64,000 bases of DNA, taken from Trachythela sp. YZ-2020. Lineage: Eukaryota > Cnidaria > Anthozoa > Malacalcyonacea > Clavulariidae. The position numbers and the translations under genes were made by a program. Position 1 is the stretch's first letter; every line of letters starts with the position of its first letter. This document shows positions 11,070 to 21,086 of the stretch, piece by piece. Under the pieces are notes generated by a model. It was not told where the DNA came from. It was given only the letters and a program-made list of their open reading frames with translations, and searched no databases. The DNA lies in the NCBI GenBank assembly GCA_016169945.1, contig JADLSH010000282.1, forward strand, positions 2,311,001-2,375,000, written 5' to 3'.

Positions 11070-11104
11070 CCGGCTAGCCCAGCCATCTAGTTCCATTAAC
11101 CGTG
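11070..11104 (-). repeat. P1 right terminal inverted repeat
   Basis: Inverted partner of 4,677-4,711. It reads CACGGTTAATGGAACTAGAT inward on the minus strand. Confidence 0.88.
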
Positions 11105-11260
11105 GAAGAATGCAGCAAAACTTTAAAGATAATACTGTTAGATAGTAGTTTTTGAATATAGTATAATATTGATAATAATATTATATATTTGTAATAATAA
11201 TATATTCAGCTTTTAGCAGCTATGTAAATTTTAATAAACCAATCAATCAATCAATCAAGT
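11105..11260 (+). mobile_element. LINE 3' end, right half, with (ATCA)n tail
   Basis: The LINE frame interrupted at 4,676 resumes here, followed by an AT-rich 3' UTR and a terminal CAATCAATCAATCAATCAAG repeat, the usual microsatellite tail of CR1-like LINEs. Confidence 0.65.
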
Positions 11261-11841
11261 CTCAATATATCTCTCTTGTTCGCCAGTTCTGAGTTTGCTT
11301 TGACCTTTGTATTATATTTATTAAGGTAATTGGCAGGCAATGGTTTCTATATACAGTATTTATTCACAGAACAACAGCTGTACTCACAGACAGATAGTTA
11401 AGCTCTGCATGCCAACAGTTGGGAAATTTGCGTACGCTGACCAAGAAACCGCGGGAAAAAACAAAGCCGCAATGCTATTTTCATCGTAAACAAGGTAAAT
11501 GCTATTTTAATCGACGAATATTTGCCTTCGAATAAAACGATCTACAATTTAATGGGTTTTCTTTTTAAAATCGATCGTGGATTCCTTGTTTTGGCATGAT
11601 TTATTTTGCAATCGAAGGAACGAATGGATGAATTTGACGATGTGAACATGGGAATAAATATCGTATGCATCAGTATCTGCATGGTTAAAACCGCGATCAA
11701 TGAAGTCAAATGGGATGTATGAATGAATTGTAAGTGAAATGTATTTTATATACCGCAAATTGTTCACCATATGTTTTTTAATTTAAATTAAGCGGCATAA
11801 GTCCAAATTAGGAGTTCACTAAATTTGACGATTTATGAAAA
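11261..11841. other. Non-coding gap
   Basis: No gene seen. The first 60 bases resemble a 'tctcttgttc...gtttgctttgtatt' repeat that also occurs twice at 17,278-17,400. The minus-strand open stretch at 11,549-11,770 has no recognisable features. Confidence 0.5.
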
Positions 11842-12478
11842 TATAGTGAAGAAATAGCATGACAAAATATAGTGAAGAAATATAGTGAAGAAATAGCATG
11901 ACAAAATATAGTGAAGAAATATAGTGAAGAAATAGCATGACAAAATATAGTGAAGAAATATAGTGAAGAAATAGCATGACAAAATATAGTGAAGAAATAT
12001 AGTGAAGAAATAGCATGACAAAATATAGTGAAGAAATAGCATGACAAAATATAGTGAAGAAATATAGTGAAGAAATAGCATGACAAAATATAGTGAAGAA
12101 ATAGCATGACAAAATATAGTGAAGAAATATAGTGAAGAAATAGCATGACAAAATATAGTGAAGAAATAGCATGACAAAATATAGTGAAGAAATATAGTGA
12201 AGAAATATAGTGAAGAAATAGCATGACAAAATATAGTGAGGAAATAGCATGACAAAATATAGTGAAGAAATATAGTGAAGAAATATAGTGAAGAAATAGC
12301 ATGACAAAATATAGTGAAGAAATAGCATGACAAAATATAGTGAAGAAATATAGTGAAGAAATAGCATGACCAAATATAGTGAAGAAATATAGTGAAGAAA
12401 TAGCATGACCAAATATAGTGAAGAAATATAGTGAAGAAATAGCATGACAAAATATAGTGAAGAAATATAGTGAAGAAA
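11842..12478. repeat. 13-bp tandem array made of two alternating units (49 units)
   Basis: Exactly 637 bases divide into 49 units of 13 bp of two kinds: A (TATAGTGAAGAAA, 32 times) and B (TAGCATGACAAAA, 17 times). B units are separated by one, two or three A units, most often two. Only three single-base variants are seen: one A unit (AGTGAGGAAA) and two B units with GACCAAA. All three minus frames stay open because no unit junction makes a stop. Confidence 0.95.
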
Positions 12479-13303
12479 TTTGAGTGGTATTTTCAAAACA
12501 TTGGCCCGTGGCCTCAAGCAAAAGGAAAATCTTTTTGGCGTTTGATGGTATCAAACATATCGTCAGGAAAATAGGGGCCCATAGTTGTTAAGCTGAGGTT
12601 TTGAGCCCCAGTTGCTTCGTATGTGTTGTGGTCAAATTTAGTCCTTAATGAGATTTAAAGTCTGTTGTAATTTAATTCCCGACATTAACGTAAATTTGGT
12701 AATGACTGGGAAAGAAATGAGACTGTTTTAGAATTTTCCCCTGGCCTCACGATCAAGCATGGCTAAAAACATTCTTTGGTAATTGTATTTTCATTTGACA
12801 CTTTCATACTTTTAATAGCGCATGCTACAGGTGTACTAACTAGAACTTTCCAAAAAAATGCTATAAGAAAAATAGTGCAAATTTGAATCAGGCTGAGTTT
12901 ATTGGTTAGGTAAACAATCACGTACTTCAGTCTTTATTTCTGTGTGCTGTATTGGTTTATTAAAACATAATTTAGTGAACATTTGACAATATTTTACACA
13001 ATTTTTTCTAAAAATTTACAAATTATATAATGAAATTATTTGAAATATTTTGTATGTACAACATTTGTTATTTTATTTTATTTTATTTTACAGATTTTGG
13101 CATTGAACACAATACACTCTATTACATAAAATTAGATACAAAATATACTACATGGCTGGAATTACCACACAGAGATTAGTTCTCCAATAACGGGATTCCA
13201 AAATATTCGAAATACAAAATAAACATTGAAAAGTACAGTATGACAGACGTTCAGACAGACAGACAAACAAACAAACAAACCGACATACGTGCAGATCAAC
13301 AGA
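12479..13303. other. Non-coding gap
   Basis: No gene recognised. It contains a TTTTA run near 13,070-13,095 and ACAA repeats near 13,262-13,280. Confidence 0.5.
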
Positions 13304-13561
13304 TCAACGCAAACGAACACAACGGATTACAAACAACGATATACAAGACAAGTTATATGACAGTAAATTTAACAGCATGTTCGATTCGATAAGTTTCTCA
13401 ATGTGACACTTCACACAAACAGACTTAAATGTTCTTGGATCTTCAGGATTGTAAATTTCCTTAGTGAAATCCTTATAATGTTCCATTAGGCAAGATTTGA
13501 AACAAACCATGTTTTTGTTGGTTTCTCTGATGGAACAGGGGTGTGTTCCACACATTGGCAA
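13304..13561 (-). CDS. Unrecognised Cys-rich open frame
   Basis: An 85-residue minus-strand frame whose first 55 residues hold seven Cys (CGTHPCS, MVCFKSCL, VCVKCH), ending in a hydrophobic stretch. It abuts a LINE remnant and could be its displaced tail, a host exon, or chance. No family recognised. Confidence 0.25.
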   Translation of the reverse strand: MPMCGTHPCSIRETNKNMVCFKSCLMEHYKDFTKEIYNPEDPRTFKSVCVKCHIEKLIESNMLLNLLSYNLSCISLFVIRCVRLR

Positions 13562-14229
13562 GCTTACTGTCTTGCACTTGTTATCTTACTGTCTGAATTT
13601 TTGAAATTTTGAAATTTTGAAAGCTGAAATTTTGGAAGCTTACTGTCTTGCACTTGGCTATCTCCAGTAAAATGCCATTGGTTGTATTGGCATTTCGTAT
13701 TTCTCGAGCAGGAATCTTGATGGAGATGTTACTGTCAGAGTTGGAAATGACACACTTGTAGAGATACATCAGATCTAAAAACTCGTGCCAGTAACATATA
13801 GGGATGATGCCGATGGTGATCAATCTTTCCTTGTATGAGATGTCTGTTTGGTATGGCAATGACAAAATAAATTTGGTGGCACGTCGCTGCACACGTTCAA
13901 CGGTCAAGATGTTGTTGACCGTCTGGGGTGCCCACACTTTACCACCATAAGCCAGCTGACTTCGAAACATGGTCAAGTGAAGTACCTTACGAACTCTTTG
14001 CTGGCGAATATGGAACGCTGTTCGCTTGACGAAACCTAACATTTTTTTAACTTTGGTCGATATCTCTTGCACCTGCTTGTTTCATTTCAGATCGTTTGAG
14101 GTAATTATGCCAAGATCTTTCTGACTGGACAATTGTTGTATTGGAGTGTCTGAAATGGTACTGTGTGATTGTCGGTTGAAGAATTCGTGAAAAATGCATG
14201 ACTACACACTTGGAGTTGTTTAAGTCCAT
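13562..14229 (-). mobile_element. CR1-type LINE 3' fragment
   Basis: The frames 14,229-14,047 and 14,072-13,660 give the end of a LINE reverse transcriptase: LNNSKCVVMHFSR, then KMLGFVKRTAF, FRSQLAYGGKVWAP and VERVQRRATKFIL, the usual thumb and C-terminal block. They are joined by a frameshift near 14,060. The 3' end passes into an (AAAATTTC)-like tail. AGCTTACTGTCTTGCACTTG is repeated at 13,561-13,580 and 13,636-13,655 around that tail, possibly a target duplication. Confidence 0.8.
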
Positions 14230-14380
14230 ACGTATATATGAAATATATATGTTATGTATATATAAAATATATAAAAATTATTGGATTAATTTGATAATAA
14301 CTTGAAACGTCTGCACTGGGTTCACATTAGTGTGAGTAATACATCACATAACTTTACAACGCTTGATGCTGATAGTTAAT

Positions 14381-14434
14381 ATTGCAATAAACCCATATAT
14401 ATTACAATATTGCAATAAACCCATATATATTACA
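14381..14434. repeat. 26-bp direct repeat, two copies
   Basis: ATTGCAATAAACCCATATAT-type unit at 14,381-14,406 and again at 14,409-14,434. Confidence 0.9.
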
Positions 14435-14451
14435 GTTCAAGAATAGCAAGA

Positions 14452-15142
14452 TTAATGATGCACCATTTGTGATAAGTTGGTAACAAATTTATCAAAATTG
14501 CTGCAGGTTGACATTGCAATTAAACCATCGTGTGTCCCATGCGGATGGCTATCCATTACCCCAAGTCTTCGATCCTTTATGTATATAAGCATTGACTTGT
14601 CTGGAGCAACAATCAAGACACCAACCACTTGTTTGCCACTGAGTGCTAAACGTTGTACCTTTCCACTAAACTGTTCAACATAGAAGAATCCTTCATCCTC
14701 GATTATATTTATGCTAACGTTCAAGGATTTTAGCACCTCTACAACATATTTTACCTCTGGATTTGGCTGGCATGGATCAACATCCAACAAGTCATATAAT
14801 GTGTTTCCTTCTTCCATTGTGTTTGAAAATGTTTTAATAACTTCTGGAAGATCTGTGGATGACGTTGGGAAACCCAGGGTATTACTTGATTTTATGGCTC
14901 ATCAAACTGATATTATTGTGCAAGCATTTCTGACGGACATTTGGCCAAATCATGTGGACTGTGAAATATTGGATGGAAGCAGCCACTCACATACTCAGCT
15001 CCTGTGTGAGTGTTTTTCAACTACTACTGAAAACGTCCGGGCTTGTATAGGACTCTTTTCTGTTTCTGCTTCGATTCTTTGTTCGCAGTAATCATTGTTC
15101 TTGGTATGCCATTACATGAACATGAAGATGATTCACCCATAC
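14452..15142 (-). pseudogene. Interrupted gene, C-terminal part: probable cysteine protease
   Basis: The minus frame from 14,817 to 14,452, and its continuation upstream, carries two paired motifs. NACTII (Cys codon at 14,920-14,922) is a candidate nucleophile. LGVMDSHPHG near 14,535-14,565 is a D-x-H pair, followed by a helix-rich end. This is the Cys ... Asp-x-His layout of UL36-type (C76-like) ubiquitin-directed proteases, a fold also seen in eukaryotic mobile elements; the assignment is inference. Two consecutive TGA codons and an indel lie just after the Cys, and another stop lies near 15,035. The N-terminal half is at 21,087-21,650, beyond P2. Confidence 0.55.
15136..15142. repeat. P2 target site duplication, left
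   Basis: CCCATAC directly before the left TIR; the identical CCCATAC follows the right TIR at 21,087-21,093. Confidence 0.88.
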
Positions 15143-15177
15143 CACAGTTAATAGACTAAGCTGGTTTGGCTAGCCGG
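15143..15177 (+). repeat. P2 left terminal inverted repeat
   Basis: 35 bases, one mismatch with the inverted copy at 21,052-21,086. It shares CAC(A/G)GTTA and GGCTAGCCGG with P1. Confidence 0.93.
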
Positions 15178-15239
15178 TAAACTTCAAAGCAAAATCGCAG
15201 CGGGCGGCATTTATGTTGAGGCTCAAAGAAAAAAATTGT

Positions 15240-15245
15240 CACGTG
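15240..15245. promoter_or_regulatory. Subterminal CACGTG, P2 left end
   Basis: An E-box within GTCACGTGATC, 97 bases inside the TIR and about 140 bases upstream of the accessory gene start. Confidence 0.45.
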
Positions 15246-15383
15246 ATCATTTTGGTGCATTCCACACTAGAGATTTATAGAGGATTATATTACAGTGTTG
15301 CGGTTTTCATCAAATTTTGCGGAAATTAACATTGTTAGGAAGCCGAAATCGCCGTCTTTTAATAGTTTATTTAAAGAGGAATA

Positions 15384-16592
15384 ATGGAGGAAAGTTTGGA
15401 GGCGATTGAGGCTAGTACTGAGCCAACAGGAGCGAATATCGAGGCAAGCAATGTCGCCGAGGAGTGGGAATTTCTCGAAGAAGAGCTATACGAGGAAGAA
15501 ACGTTGCCGTTCAACTTCGAAATCGCCATGGCTGTTCTTGAAGAGGACCAGGAAGATATAGAAACTGATTTCGTGGAAGCGTTAGCGGAGATGGTGGGCG
15601 AAAAGCAGTTTCCTTGTGATAGTTGCGACAACGTTTGCAAATCCAAAGCTGGCTTGACCAGACATGTGAATGCAAAACATCGCGATAAAACTAGTACTAC
15701 GGCAAATAAAAACGTCCCCGCACTGACAAAGGACGGATTAATCTCCATCGTGGATAAAGTGAAGTCCAAAATAACTGAGGAAGGTTATTGGGACCTTGAA
15801 ATAACGTCGCATTTGGGGAAAATCACGTCGAAGGATTCTCTGTGCAACGCTGTACTGCCGATATACGAGCGATTTTGTGGGAAACGAAACCAAGATAAGT
15901 TTATCACAGAATTCTATGAGCTTATCCCCACATCATGTGCCCTCTTGAAGTGAACAAATCAGTCATTATGTAGCCTTGTGATGATCTCCATGACAGACCA
16001 CTTAGTGGCTTTGTTTAATCCTGGACATACTAGTCAGCAAAAGCCTTCAAGTGACAACCCCCCAGAACTAAGTGAACATGAACGTGGACCCTTGTCTTAC
16101 ATTGCTGGGTACCTATTATCAAAACTACAAAAGAAATGTTCAAGTAAACCCAATGACGAGCTCCAGACATTATTGCAAAATATGAAATGTCCTGGTGTTG
16201 AGAACACCTATATCGATGCTCGTAGTAGAGGTGGACTTGTGACACCATGCAAGGACTTGGTGGAGATTTTAGAGATTGTCGAGGTAATATTTCGACAAGT
16301 TATTGCCAACCAAAAAGATTTACTGAAGAAAATTCCATGCGACACCTTATGCAATGATGCACTTGAGTCACCATTGCTCAAATCACTGTGGGAAAACATT
16401 TTGCACGGATGCAACCAAGAGTTGTCAAAACAAACTACCAAGCTTTGCCTGGAAAACATTATAAAACTATATTTAAAGGTCCGCAGCTTTTCATATGCAA
16501 AAGACTACATAAGAAAATTTAAAATTCAACAAAAAGCAGCAAGGAGCAAAGGACTGCGGAAAGAACTAAAAAGGCAGAGTCAGAAGTCATGA
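15384..16592 (+). pseudogene. P2 accessory gene: C2H2-finger protein with one in-frame stop
   Basis: It starts at the Met at 15,384, followed by a strongly acidic N-terminus (EEEL, EEET, EEDQED blocks). A classical C2H2 finger lies near residues 74-96: CDSCDNVCKSKAGLTRHVNAKH. A Lys-rich linker follows, then a region ending LIPTSCALLK. A TGA at 15,951-15,953 interrupts the frame, and 15,978-16,592 continues in the same frame with GPLSYIAGYLLSKL, RSRGGLVTP and a basic C-terminus. P1 has coding sequence across the stop, so TGA with a small deletion is the defect; alternative splicing around it is possible. The late region resembles a P-transposase C-terminal module. DNA binding is inferred from the finger; its role in transposition is unknown. 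Confidence 0.75.
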
Positions 16593-17479
16593 TTGAAAAT
16601 TGCATATACTGTACTTTCATTGTAACTGGCATATATTGCATAATGCATACCATACTAAGTAATCAGTGCATTTTGAACTATTTTCAAACATATTTCAATT
16701 AGGAATATATGAAAACACTGTTGATATGAGATTATATAATTATATAGATTAATGTTAAGGCTTTTTTTGGCCAAAACATAGTGGCTGAAGGATTGATTGC
16801 AAGTCTGAGATTGCAAGTCTGATTTGTCAGAGAGTGAGGTGTTGCTCAAAAAATCATTGAATTATATAGCTGATTTTCAATATACAAGGCAGACTTACAA
16901 CCATAAGCCAGAATTTGATGTTGCATCGCACTAACTGGATCTTATTGGGTCACTAATTAATAAGTCATTAATTTACCCTGAGAACAACATCAAGTCTCTG
17001 GCCTGACATGAGATTTCAGTAGAACTTCTATTAATTAAACCAAAATCCAGCATACTTTGTACATATTTGGAGTTATACAGTTTATCATTAAAATACATAT
17101 AAATCTACACTGTCACTGCATTCAATACTTATCTATAGACTATAGCAATCAAATTTATAGGACCAAAACCATTGATCGCAAAACAAAGACATTTGAAAAC
17201 TCAATATTTGAGTGATAAATAAACAGTATCAAAATCTTGGTTTGTGTATCACTCAAATATTGAGTCTTAAATGTCTCTTGTTCAGAGTTTGCTTTGTATT
17301 ATAGATTTGTACAAGACCTTTAAAATAATTTCCATGCACTTATAACTGTCTGTTGTCTCTTGTTCATAGTTTGCTTTGTATTTTAATAGCTTTATATGAG
17401 ACCTTTAACATAGTTCAAAATTATTTTCATGCACTTAATTATAAGTGTCTGTTGACATGCATGCACAAAAGTAATTTAT
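16593..17479. other. P2 intergenic region between convergent genes
   Basis: No gene. It contains a 28-base inverted pair around 17,191-17,272 (ACTCAATATTTGAGTGATA and its complement) and two diverged copies of an 80-base repeat starting 'gtctcttgttca' at about 17,274 and 17,354. Confidence 0.6.
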
Positions 17480-18105
17480 TTAGTCACTAACAGCATAACA
17501 CTTTTTCTTACCATATCTTCCCCCTGAATTGCCACTTACTGATGGGGCAATGTCGCTCTGAGCAGCAAGGGTTAGGTCATTGTATCCAAACTGTTCTGCA
17601 GAAGGATTATCTGACCGCCCTCGCATAGTTCTCTGATGGCCGCAATAGTCCTCAATCACATCTTGCATGAAGCGTTCTGAAAGAACATACGAGAATCCTT
17701 CAGATAGGAGAAACTTTATTGCTTCGATGTGCGAGTGGACGGTTATCTTGAAACCTTCATAGGTCTGGCGGGACAGAAACATCTTTTCCCTTTGAATAGG
17801 TTTGTATGGACCATCTCTTTCGGCAACACTTGCTCTCCAGTCTTCCAAGTATTTCAGGAAAGTATCCTTCATCCAAACAAGACGGTCATCATCAGGGCTT
17901 TCGTAGGGCTTGATCCGATCATTTCGCTTTCTTTCATGCTCCGTCAATGACCTGACATTCGAACAATCAAAAAAATCATTGATCATCTGGCAGAACATTG
18001 CAGTGCCAACAACACTTGGATCTTCACTCTCCAGCAAACAAGTTGAAACAGTTCTACTCAGGACTTGAACAGCCAGTTTTACCTTAATCATAATAATATA
18101 CATTA

Positions 18106-18286
18106 GTAAAATTACATAGGTGATTATTGAAAATTCTCAACGCTGATTGGTTGCGCTACCTCAGATTAATACGCGATAATCACCTAAAGCGTTTTTAAGC
18201 TGCTTTTATTGTAAATATTCAATTAAAATATTTTTGAAATGTGCATTCTTTATTTTTTTCCCAAATAATCACCTATGTAATTTTAC
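18106..18286. mobile_element. MITE with TA flanks in P2 intron 2
   Basis: 23-bp inverted ends GTAAAATTACATAGGTGATT(ATT), flanked by TA at 18,104-18,105 and 18,287-18,288. It begins 24 bases upstream of the splice acceptor of exon 3. Confidence 0.85.
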
Positions 18287-18405
18287 TATAACAATTATCT
18301 TGCCTTCGGCGAATAATTGTTAAATATTTAATATAACGGTTAACTTGATCAGCCAAGCAAAAGTAGCTGCTATGATAGAGATAAAAATTAAAAGCTAAAA
18401 TCCTA

Positions 18406-18623
18406 CTGTCAATGCAATAGAAGTGTTGATAAAATATTGGACGAATTCAGTTCATCAATTTGAAAATTGATAGAAAATTGCTCAACTTCCTGTTTACTGG
18501 CATGCTTGTTCCCAATTGGTCAATCAGTCAATGAAACGAATAGCCATTGGTCCATTCACACAAACAGGAAGTTGAACAATTTTCTATTAAATGTATTTTT
18601 CAACACTTCTATTGCATCGACAG
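18406..18623. mobile_element. Palindromic MITE with TA flanks in P2 intron 2
   Basis: The ends CTGTCAATGCAATAGAAGTG and their inverted partner extend as arms through TTGCTCAACTTCCTGTTT. TA flanks both ends. A related relic lies in the same intron of P1 (7,736-7,890). Confidence 0.8.
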
Positions 18624-21004
18624 TAACTAATCAATTATACAATTCTAATCTAAAATAGAGTTTGTACCTTCATCTTGGAGTATCCAGTCAACAGAACATG
18701 ATCCAGCGTCAGTTTGGGCAATCTGTGCAAAGCATACTGCTGATCATGGTGGAACAGGTCAGCAATATGCCTAAACAAGAGATACTGACCGTCATTCCAC
18801 ATGTACCGACTACACGAGCCTGAGCCAGAGTTGTAGAGACAGTTTCTGGTGGTCTTGATCAAATGAGGCACATCCGCAAAGAAATAGATCATCCGAGCCA
18901 GAAAGAAGAGGTTGGGTGTCTTGTAAACAAGACCATCAGGTAGTGTGCCACCGAGTTTGACGTGGAGTGCAAAGAATTTCCGGTTAGGGGAAGCCATCAT
19001 TGACAGCTGCTATTACCCATAATTTTACTGTTGTTTCAAGCACTCCAACCACTTTCCAAAATAATGGAAGCAACTGAAATGATGTCACATTGCCAGTAAA
19101 ATAATAGGCAACAACATGCTTCAAATTGGTGCAAAGCCCCCTAACCAAGAAAGCCAGTGCATGGGATGCAATAGGGATATCTTCATCCACATTGGCAAAA
19201 GTGGTTAACGGATCCCCAAGATCAATGAAGCCAATCAGCTCACCGGACGTTTTGTCGAAAACAAGATTTTCCTGAATCTTCATCTCGTCCATGATGACCG
19301 CAACATACTTTTGGATTCCAGTAAACTTTGAAGATTTCTCTTTCAGTTCTTCAATGTTCTCTTTAATAATGCCCGCTCCAGGTTTAAAATAGTTCTTGTA
19401 ATCACGAAGAACACGTTCACTGGGTAATATAAGAGCTCCACTGTCTCTAAGCTCTCGATATGCAGAAGGAGATTTGCAGTGTATAGATAGTGCGAATCGG
19501 ATCATTTGGGGATGATACATGCGTCCCATTTTCTTTGTTTTCAGCAGGTGGATTTGTTGTTCCCAAAAGAACTTCATGTGTGGGGTGGAATCTAGATCCT
19601 TCTCGAAGGGCTCACTCACACTCACCGAATTCTTCTCTATTTGTGCTTGTAGGTTTTTAACTTTCGCCTCCAGTTGCTTACACTGCAAACGATTAGCTAC
19701 CACTGTTTCTCTAAGCTTTTCAGAGCTACAGGCAGCCAGGGGAGCTTTAGCTTTAGCAGGGGCACTAGAAGAACGTTTCTTTCGATTTTGTTGCACTAGA
19801 ATCTTCTTTTGTACCTGCTTACATGGATCACAAATCACTTGCTCTCCATCAACTTCTCCACCAAGTAGGAGCTGGCAATCCACACAACCAAAAACTACCA
19901 GAACTCCAAAATTTGACTCCATATCGCTGCTCTTTGGAATGGAATGCCGTACAACATCAGAATCGCTAAAGGACGAATGGCTTGTGTCACCAGGATCTTT
20001 AGCAACAGACTGAATATACTCATCGTGGCGTAATCCTTCGCTTATCAGATATTTCTCACCTTTGATGGCTTGCAAAAGTTCAGCAACTCCAGCAGAGTCA
20101 ATTCGTCGTCGGTGCGTAGTGTACAAAGGACGAATATCAGGTAGCAGCCAATTGTAAATATGTAGCGAAAATTGCAAGCACGAATCAACATGTAACACGT
20201 ATCTTGGAATTGAGTAAGTTGTGTCCGAAAGTTCAATTCTAATCTCCGTGTTGTTGCACGTTGTTATGATCCATGGATCAGGTATAATTTCCCTTATTTT
20301 ATAGGCAAACTCTTCGAAGCTTTCATCAGGGACTAAATCACTTCCCATCTCAACAGGTGGCGAAGATTCTGAAGTCGAAGTACCCTGGCTAGCTTCCGCG
20401 GTATTTTGTCGCAAGAGAGGCCGTCGTGTTTTTGCCTTCGACTCGTGGCTTCTTAAAAGAAGGTTTTCTGTAGGAACAGCACCGGTTTCTAAGGATTTTC
20501 TCTTCGCATCTACAAAATAAATGAACGTAAACTATAAACAGACAGTCTACCCAATGTTTATACAAGCTCGGTATACCAAGTGTCTAATTACCATAAATTT
20601 GCGCAAAAATAAGCGGTCAATACTTACGTTGAAAAATCACTTCAGGTTTAAAATGTCGTTCACATAAAAAGATAGCGTTTGCGTCAATCTTTTTCTTCAG
20701 CTCTGGTGTCATTTCCCTTGTCCTAAGAATTACTCGAAGCCATTCTTTGCGAGCATCCGTCTTCAATTTCACTGTAACCTCGGAGTCGCCTCGCCCTGGA
20801 AAAGGTATTTTAAATAGTGAAAGATCACTCTTTCGACCAGTTGAACAGCCAAACAGAGCACAGTTGGCACCTGGCATTGTGTGCCAACTGTAAAACACTT
20901 AAAATTTGCGACCCAATGAGGATAACTTTGCAGTTTTCGAACAGAAGTACTTCCGAGCAATACAAAACTCTATTGTGTTTTCACACCCTATGCACCAAAA
21001 AAAT

Positions 21005-21010
21005 CACGTG
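21005..21010. promoter_or_regulatory. Subterminal CACGTG, P2 right end
   Basis: An E-box within ATCACGTGACG, 76 bases inside the right TIR and upstream of the THAP transposase start at 20,877. Confidence 0.45.
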
Positions 21011-21051
21011 ACGCGAATAACAGAGAACAATAACATATATTGGGGGTGTGG

Positions 21052-21086
21052 CCAGCTAGCCAAACCAGCTTAGTCTATTAACTGTG
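21052..21086 (-). repeat. P2 right terminal inverted repeat
   Basis: Inverted partner of 15,143-15,177; the sole difference is GGCTAGCTGG instead of GGCTAGCCGG. Confidence 0.93.

Larger units (their letters stand above)
4677..11104. mobile_element. P1: P-like DNA transposon, 6.4 kb, degenerate
   Basis: It is bounded by 35-bp terminal inverted repeats starting CACGGTTA and 7-bp target duplications. A THAP transposase lies on the minus strand and a C2H2-finger gene on the plus strand, converging near 6.1-7.1 kb. A THAP domain joined to an RNase H-like transposase identifies the P superfamily. Both genes carry frameshifts, so P1 cannot move on its own. It shares gene content and exon layout with P2 but is clearly diverged, which suggests two insertions of related lineages. 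Confidence 0.88.
17480..20877 (-). pseudogene. P2 THAP transposase, three exons, one frameshift
   Basis: Exon 1 (20,877-20,628) is the THAP domain: CALFGC, Trp in EWLRV, and CERHF; a GTAAGT donor follows. Exon 2 (20,509-18,668) holds a CxxC...CxxC module (GCVDC, CDPC), a heptad-rich coiled coil (KQLEAKVKNLQAQI), the RNase H-like core with IMDEMKIQ and AAVNDG (catalytic Asp), SPNRKFF, and the insertion domain with VPHLIKTTRN. Exon 3 (18,082-17,480) carries SERFMQDVIEDYCGHQR and SDNPSAEQFGYND. Exon phases agree across both introns. The one visible defect is a 2-base deletion at about 18,995, between NDG and SPNRK. P1 is intact at this point. Confidence 0.9.
15143..21086. mobile_element. P2: P-like DNA transposon, 5.9 kb, nearly intact
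   Basis: It has 35-bp TIRs starting CACAGTTAATAGACTAAGCT with one mismatch between ends, and a perfect 7-bp target duplication. Gene layout equals that of P1: accessory C2H2 gene on plus, THAP transposase on minus, converging at 16.6-17.5 kb. Near-identical TIRs and only one visible defect per gene indicate that P2 is younger than P1. Confidence 0.92.

Noticed and set aside
4677..11104. Kolobok-type element (also THAP-bearing)
   Set aside because: The target duplications are 7 bp and not TTAA, and the transposase motifs fit the P superfamily.
11842..12478. CRISPR-like alternation of two short units
   Set aside because: Both units are repeats with no unique spacers, and the genome is eukaryotic.
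11808..12554. Three overlapping minus-strand frames of 205-248 codons
   Set aside because: They are products of the 13-bp array, which has no stop in any minus frame; the peptides are identical low-complexity repeats.
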